Source: Pseudomonadota bacterium (GTDB lineage Bacteria > Pseudomonadota > Alphaproteobacteria > Rhizobiales > Devosiaceae). Taken from it: DNA of 64,000 nt. The notes under the pieces were generated by a model. It was given only the letters and a program-made list of their open reading frames with translations, was not told where the DNA came from and did no database searches. Position numbers and translations under genes: made by a program. The stretch lies in assembly GCA_023393475.1 (NCBI GenBank), contig JAEWLC010000028.1, positions 81,262 through 145,261 on the forward strand, in the 5' to 3' direction. Below, in pieces: positions 60,590 through 64,000 of the stretch; the stretch's first letter is position 1, and each line of letters opens with the position of its first letter.

Positions 60590-61240
60590 ATGACCGACAC
60601 GCCCGCCAAATTCAGCGAAGACCAGATCGAAGCCGGACGGCTGCTGTTCGCGCGCCCGTTCGTGTTCATCAAGGGTTGCGTCCGCCTCGACGACCTGCCC
60701 CCGGCCGACAAGCTGGAGGTGGCCTTCGCCGGTCGCTCCAATGTGGGCAAGTCATCGCTGATCAACGCGCTGACCGGCACGACTTCCCTGGCGCGCACCT
60801 CGAACACGCCGGGACGGACGCAGGAACTCAACATCTTCGACAGCCAGCACGCGGACCTGCGCATCGTCGACATGCCGGGCTACGGCTTTGCCAAGGCGCC
60901 CGAGGCCAAGGTGAAGCAGTGGACCAAGCTGATCCACCAATACCTCACCGGCCGCCCGAACCTCCGCCGCGTCTATGTGCTGATCGATGGCCGGCACGGG
61001 CCGAACGCCAACGACAAGTCGGTGATGAACGAACTCGACAAGGCGGCGGTCAGCTACCAGATCGTCATCACCAAGGCCGACAAGCCGACCAAGACCGAGC
61101 TGGAAGCCGCCATCCAGAAGACGCGCGAGGCCATCGCCAAGCGCCCCGCCGCCCATCCCGAGATCGTGCTCACCTCGAGCGAGACCAAATTCGGCATGGA
61201 GCAGCTGCGGGCCGAAATCCGCCAGCTATTGGAGCACTAG
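60590..61240 (+). CDS. engB: Ribosome biogenesis GTPase EngB/YihA/YsxC
   Basis: TRAFAC-class GTPase needed for 50S subunit assembly. 216 aa with G1 GRSNVGKSS at residues 48-56, G2 threonine in NTPGRTQELN, G3 DMPGYGFA from residue 94 and G4 TKADK near 162. The order yidC-engB is common in alphaproteobacteria. Its stop codon overlaps, on the opposite strand, that of the convergent amidotransferase gene in a shared CTAG (61237-61240). Confidence 0.96.
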   Translation: MTDTPAKFSEDQIEAGRLLFARPFVFIKGCVRLDDLPPADKLEVAFAGRSNVGKSSLINALTGTTSLARTSNTPGRTQELNIFDSQHADLRIVDMPGYGFAKAPEAKVKQWTKLIHQYLTGRPNLRRVYVLIDGRHGPNANDKSVMNELDKAAVSYQIVITKADKPTKTELEAAIQKTREAIAKRPAAHPEIVLTSSETKFGMEQLRAEIRQLLEH

Positions 61241-61941
61241 CGCTTCAGGAAATCCCCGAGCCAGCCGGCCACGTCCTGGCTGTGCGAGGGCGTCACCACC
61301 GACGCGAGCGCCGTATCGACCAGCGCATCGGGCGCCTTGCCGCGCCGCAGTTCGGCGAGCGCCAGCGTGTAGTCGTCGAGGAATTCGGGATGCGGCTGGA
61401 GGCTCACCGCCCTGCCGTTGCGATAGGCGAGGCCGGCATTCGGCGTGAAGTCCGAGCCGAGGAACACCTCGGCCTCCTTCGGCGGCACAATCACCTGGTC
61501 CTGGTGCGAGCAGGCGATGGATAGCGCCGGCAGGTCGGTGGCGAGGAAACCCGGCCGCGACCTGACCTCGTAGGTGTGGCGGCCGAGGCCCCAGCCCTTC
61601 TCGGACTTCCGCACATCGCCGCCGAGCGCATCGGCCATGACCTGGTGGCCGAAGCAGATGCCGACCATGGGCGTGTTCGCCGCGTAGGCCGACCTGATGA
61701 AGGCGCGCAGCGGCGGCAGCCAGTCATGGTCCTCATAGACCCCGGCGGCCGAGCCGGTGATGAGAATGGCCTCTAGCTTTTCCGGATCAGGAAGTCCGGT
61801 GCCGTCGTGGACGGGCACGGTCTCATACTCGAAGGCCTGCCCGGCTTCGTCGAACATGCGCCGGAACATCGGCGGATAGGCGCCAAAGGTCGGCCGCAGC
61901 GGCGCCGGAACGTCGCCGGTCTGGATGATGGTGAGCTTCAT
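61237..61941 (-). CDS. Class I glutamine amidotransferase-like protein
   Basis: 234 aa, GMP-synthase glutaminase-like fold. Nucleophile Cys in GICFGHQVMADALGG near residue 91, and the His-Glu pair of the triad in QPHPEFLDDY near 188. Many such stand-alone proteins exist (for example gamma-glutamyl-gamma-aminobutyrate hydrolase relatives or YfeJ-type); the donor acceptor is unknown. Start ATG at 61941 gives the proper MKLTIIQTGD strand; a longer frame to 61980 is not supported. Convergent with engB. Confidence 0.88.
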   Translation of the reverse strand: MKLTIIQTGDVPAPLRPTFGAYPPMFRRMFDEAGQAFEYETVPVHDGTGLPDPEKLEAILITGSAAGVYEDHDWLPPLRAFIRSAYAANTPMVGICFGHQVMADALGGDVRKSEKGWGLGRHTYEVRSRPGFLATDLPALSIACSHQDQVIVPPKEAEVFLGSDFTPNAGLAYRNGRAVSLQPHPEFLDDYTLALAELRRGKAPDALVDTALASVVTPSHSQDVAGWLGDFLKR

Positions 61942-62022
61942 GATGCCGACAGAAATGGCGCGGTTTGGCGGACCGCGCAAGATCGGCGGACAGCAGGGCT
62001 GTATTGCAGCCCTGCCCTGGCG

Positions 62023-62526
62023 TTACCCCTCGGCGGGGTGGAACTGCAGCGCGGCTCCGTTCATGCAGTAGCGCAGGCCCGTCGGCTGCGGACCGTCGTC
62101 GAAGACGTGCCCGAGATGCCCGCCGCACCGGCGGCAGTGGACTTCGGTGCGCGGATAGCCGAGCAGCGTGTCGGTCGAGGTGCCGACGGCATTGTCGAGC
62201 GGCTGGTAGAAGCTCGGCCAGCCCGTACCGCTCTCGTATTTCGTAGCACTGTCGAACAGCGGCAGGTCGCATCCGCCACAGGCGAAGGTGCCGGTGCGGT
62301 GCTCGTAGAGCAACTCGGAGGTGCCGGGGTGCTCGGTATATTCGTGCCGGAGCACCTGGTAGCTCATCGGGTTGAGCTTCTTCTTCCACTCCTCGTCGGT
62401 GAGCGTGAACTCGAACGTGCCCTCTGCGGCGCGTGAACTGCCCATCGGGCGGAAGAGGAATGCCGCGGCGCCCAGCGCAACGACGGCGCTGCTGCCGAGA
62501 AGGAAATTGCGGCGACTGGTGGTCAT
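62023..62526 (-). CDS. msrB: Peptide methionine (R)-S-oxide reductase, exported
   Basis: Reduces methionine-R-sulfoxide in damaged proteins. 167 aa with a twin-arginine signal (TTSRRNFLLGSSAVVALGAA), so it should act in the periplasm. Zinc site C83-x2-C86 (CGGC) and C131-x2-C134 (CRRC); catalytic C154 in RYCMNGAAL, where RYCxN(S/G) is the family norm. A resolving cysteine in the usual upstream position is not evident (GYPRTEVH). Located 82 bp from the amidotransferase gene in the same direction. Confidence 0.95.
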   Translation of the reverse strand: MTTSRRNFLLGSSAVVALGAAAFLFRPMGSSRAAEGTFEFTLTDEEWKKKLNPMSYQVLRHEYTEHPGTSELLYEHRTGTFACGGCDLPLFDSATKYESGTGWPSFYQPLDNAVGTSTDTLLGYPRTEVHCRRCGGHLGHVFDDGPQPTGLRYCMNGAALQFHPAEG

Positions 62527-62660
62527 GGGATCGCCCCTTTCGAAACTGGCTTACTGTAACGGTAGCCGCGCCGTGCGACACCACAAATGCCTGTGTCCCG
62601 CCCTTTGGGACGGGACACGAGGTCGTGTCGAAGTCTAGTTCGCGGCCGCAGCCGTGAAGG

Positions 62661-63224
62661 TTACATCTTGGGCAGCAGCACCTTGTCGATGACGTGGATC
62701 ACGCCGTTCGACTGGATGACGTCGGCGATGGTCACGGTGGCGGTGCCGCCGGCTTCGTCGGTGATGGTGACCTTGCCGCCATCCGCCTTGAGCCAGAGCT
62801 TGCAGCCGCCGACGGTTTCGACTTCATGCGTGCCGCCGTCGTCCATCGCCATCTTGGTGATGTCGGTCGAGAGGGCCTTCGCTGCGATGACGTGGCAGGT
62901 CAGAATCTTGACCAGCTGGTCCTTGTTCTCGGGCTTCAGCAGCGTTTCGACGGTGCCGGCCGGCAGGGCGTCGAAGGCGGCGTTGACCGGGGCGAGCACG
63001 GTGAACGGGCCAGCGCCCTTCAGGGTGTCGACGAGGCCGGCGGCCTTGACGGCAGCAACCAGCGTCGTGTGATCGGCCGAGTTCACGGCATTGTCGATGA
63101 TGTCCTTGGTCTCGGACATCGGCGCGCCGCCGACCATCGGGTTCTCGGCATAGGCCGCGGAACCGAACGCGGTGACCGACAGCATGGCGGCAGTTGCGAT
63201 GATGCGCAGGGTCGAGAGCTTCAT
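62661..63224 (-). CDS. Secreted fasciclin (FAS1) domain protein
   Basis: 187 aa: signal peptide MKLSTLRIIATAAMLSVTAF with cleavage after AAYA, then one FAS1 domain. Family boxes: H1 GPFTVLAPVNAAFDALPAGT, and the closing VTIADVIQSNGVIHVIDKVLLP. Two cysteines (LTCHV and VGGCKLW) could pair. Such small periplasmic/extracellular FAS1 proteins are common in alphaproteobacteria and are linked to adhesion or stress. AGGAAGG precedes the ATG; the open frame further upstream (to 63437) lacks support. Confidence 0.94.
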   Translation of the reverse strand: MKLSTLRIIATAAMLSVTAFGSAAYAENPMVGGAPMSETKDIIDNAVNSADHTTLVAAVKAAGLVDTLKGAGPFTVLAPVNAAFDALPAGTVETLLKPENKDQLVKILTCHVIAAKALSTDITKMAMDDGGTHEVETVGGCKLWLKADGGKVTITDEAGGTATVTIADVIQSNGVIHVIDKVLLPKM

Positions 63225-63402
63225 TGGTCTGTTCCTTCCTTTGACTGACATCCGCACTGTTCTTGCGGTGTGACAGGCGGAGTTACGGAAGGTCCGAAGG
63301 CGGGGTTTCGGATCACATTTGCAGCCCGGGCGGTTTATTTGCGGGTGAGCGCGAAACTCTTTTTGGGGCGGTTTCGTAAGGAGCCCGCCGCACTCTGCCC
63401 CA

Positions 63403-63516
63403 CCCTCATCCGGGCTTCGCCCACCTTCTCCCATCAAGGGAGAAGGCCCGACTTCGATATCTGCGGGGTAGCCTTCTCCCCTCGTGGGAGAAGGTGCCCG
63501 AAGGGCGGATGAGGGG
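63403..63516. repeat. Extragenic palindromic repeat (REP-like)
   Basis: Large imperfect inverted repeat: left arm 63403-63432 (begins CCCTCATCCGGGC, ends ACCTTCTCCC) and right arm 63486-63515, with an inner pair AAGGGAGAAGG / CCTTCTCCC between. Elements with the CCCTCATCCG...CCTTCTCCC signature are dispersed between genes in many rhizobial genomes. The whole 63225-63541 gap holds this element plus the fasciclin promoter region and no gene. Confidence 0.75.
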
Positions 63517-63541
63517 GGCCCACGCTCCGTTGGAGTGAAAA

Positions 63542-64000
63542 CTAGATCGGCGTCGCCGTGCCGACGGCCACGATCGGGCCCTGCGCCACGCCGGTGGGCG
63601 AACCGCCCTTCTGTTCGAGGGTGACGGCGAAGACCGTGCCCGGTTCGATGCTGGCCCGTGCCGCGGCATCGAGCGGGATCTCGCGCCGCTCGTTGACCGG
63701 CAGGACGCCCATCGATACGGCGGGCGCATCGCCCTTGATGTACCAGAGCTCGAAATCCTTGTCGGGCACGGCGTCGCCCCGCAGCGAGGTGACGCGGACC
63801 TGTCCGAGTGCCTCGTCATAGACCGCGATGAACTCGACGCCCGAGCCTTCCTGCGCCTGGATCGCGGCAACCAGCTGGGTTGCGAGCGCCGCAGGATCAA
63901 CTCGAGGCTGGCTCAGGTTGAAACCTACGGCGATCACCGCCACGGCGGCGGCCGCGGCCGTCAGGCCCCGCCAGCGCGCCCGCGCGTTACCCCCCCCCGG
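63542..64000 (-). CDS. RskA-type anti-sigma factor, C-terminal part (runs off window)
   Basis: Only the C-terminal part is in the window; the frame stays open to the right edge. Visible from the edge: Arg-rich cytoplasmic end (ARARWRGL), one transmembrane helix (TAAAAAVAVIAVGFNL), then the periplasmic RskA/anti-sigma-K domain with VEFIAVYDEALGQVRVTSLRGDAVP, FELWYIKGDAP, SMGVLPVNERREIPLD and GTVFAVTLEQKGGSPTG. An internal GTG at 63943 could be mistaken for its start but would cut the helix. It should hold an ECF sigma factor in check; the sigma gene would lie beyond the edge. Confidence 0.82.
   Translation of the reverse strand, partial: PGGGNARARWRGLTAAAAAVAVIAVGFNLSQPRVDPAALATQLVAAIQAQEGSGVEFIAVYDEALGQVRVTSLRGDAVPDKDFELWYIKGDAPAVSMGVLPVNERREIPLDAAARASIEPGTVFAVTLEQKGGSPTGVAQGPIVAVGTATPI

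Noticed and set aside
63980..64000. C-run at the right edge (9 consecutive C)
   Set aside because: It lies in the coding frame of the truncated anti-sigma gene and at the sequence end; may be a contig-edge artefact, so no meaning is attached.

Overview
The window is GC-rich and densely coded. It looks like the chromosome of an alphaproteobacterium, most likely a Hyphomicrobiales member of Devosia type (an inference from gene content; no marker for species is present). The basis is the rpmH-rnpA-yidC-engB order, an alpha-galactoside locus of the Sinorhizobium agp type, many TTG/GTG starts with strong Shine-Dalgarno sites, and a rhizobial-style palindromic repeat near the right end.

Layout. 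(1) 35-7255 (+): the distal part of a non-flagellar type III secretion operon, sctL-N-O-P-Q-R-S-T-U, with overlapping or nearly abutting genes. The rest of the apparatus (sctV, C, D, J and others) is not in the window. (2) 7372-10150 (-): a 770-aa protein with an unusual kinase domain and a small CesT-like protein just upstream, read as an effector and its chaperone. (3) 10382-21018: an exopolysaccharide/O-antigen cluster in two divergent arms. The minus arm has a BY-type tyrosine kinase/chain-length regulator, two exported or anchored proteins of unknown role, a ligase/polymerase and an initiating sugar transferase. The plus arm has a flippase, two GT4 glycosyltransferases and a polymerase. 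(4) 21132-22673: a flavin-dependent halogenase with all expected catalytic residues. (5) 22748-33713: alpha-linked sugar catabolism, with two GH4 hydrolases carrying different metal-site motifs, two AraC regulators, and a peptide-family ABC transporter (agpABCD-like). (6) 33730-41697 (-): a giant glycine-rich autotransporter of about 2655 aa, with an AT-rich regulatory gap upstream. (7) 42268-54723 (+): a ribose-type ABC transporter, a LacI regulator, then an LplBC-type transporter with DUF624, a GH2 beta-galactosidase and an SDR dehydrogenase. (8) 54746-64000: housekeeping and stress genes: tRNA-Arg, a histidine kinase, a disulfide-oxidoreductase-fold flavoprotein lacking both redox cysteines, rpmH, rnpA, yidC, engB, a glutamine amidotransferase, msrB, a fasciclin protein and the end of an RskA-type anti-sigma factor.

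Together the genes suggest a plant- or host-associated bacterium: contact-dependent secretion, a large adhesin and surface polysaccharide, plus import and hydrolysis of raffinose/melibiose-type and beta-galactoside sugars. The points most worth a second look are the kinase-chaperone pair, the halogenase at the edge of the polysaccharide cluster, the cysteine-less flavoprotein, the two GH4 subtypes, and T-tract-free hairpins directly behind all three substrate-binding-protein genes.
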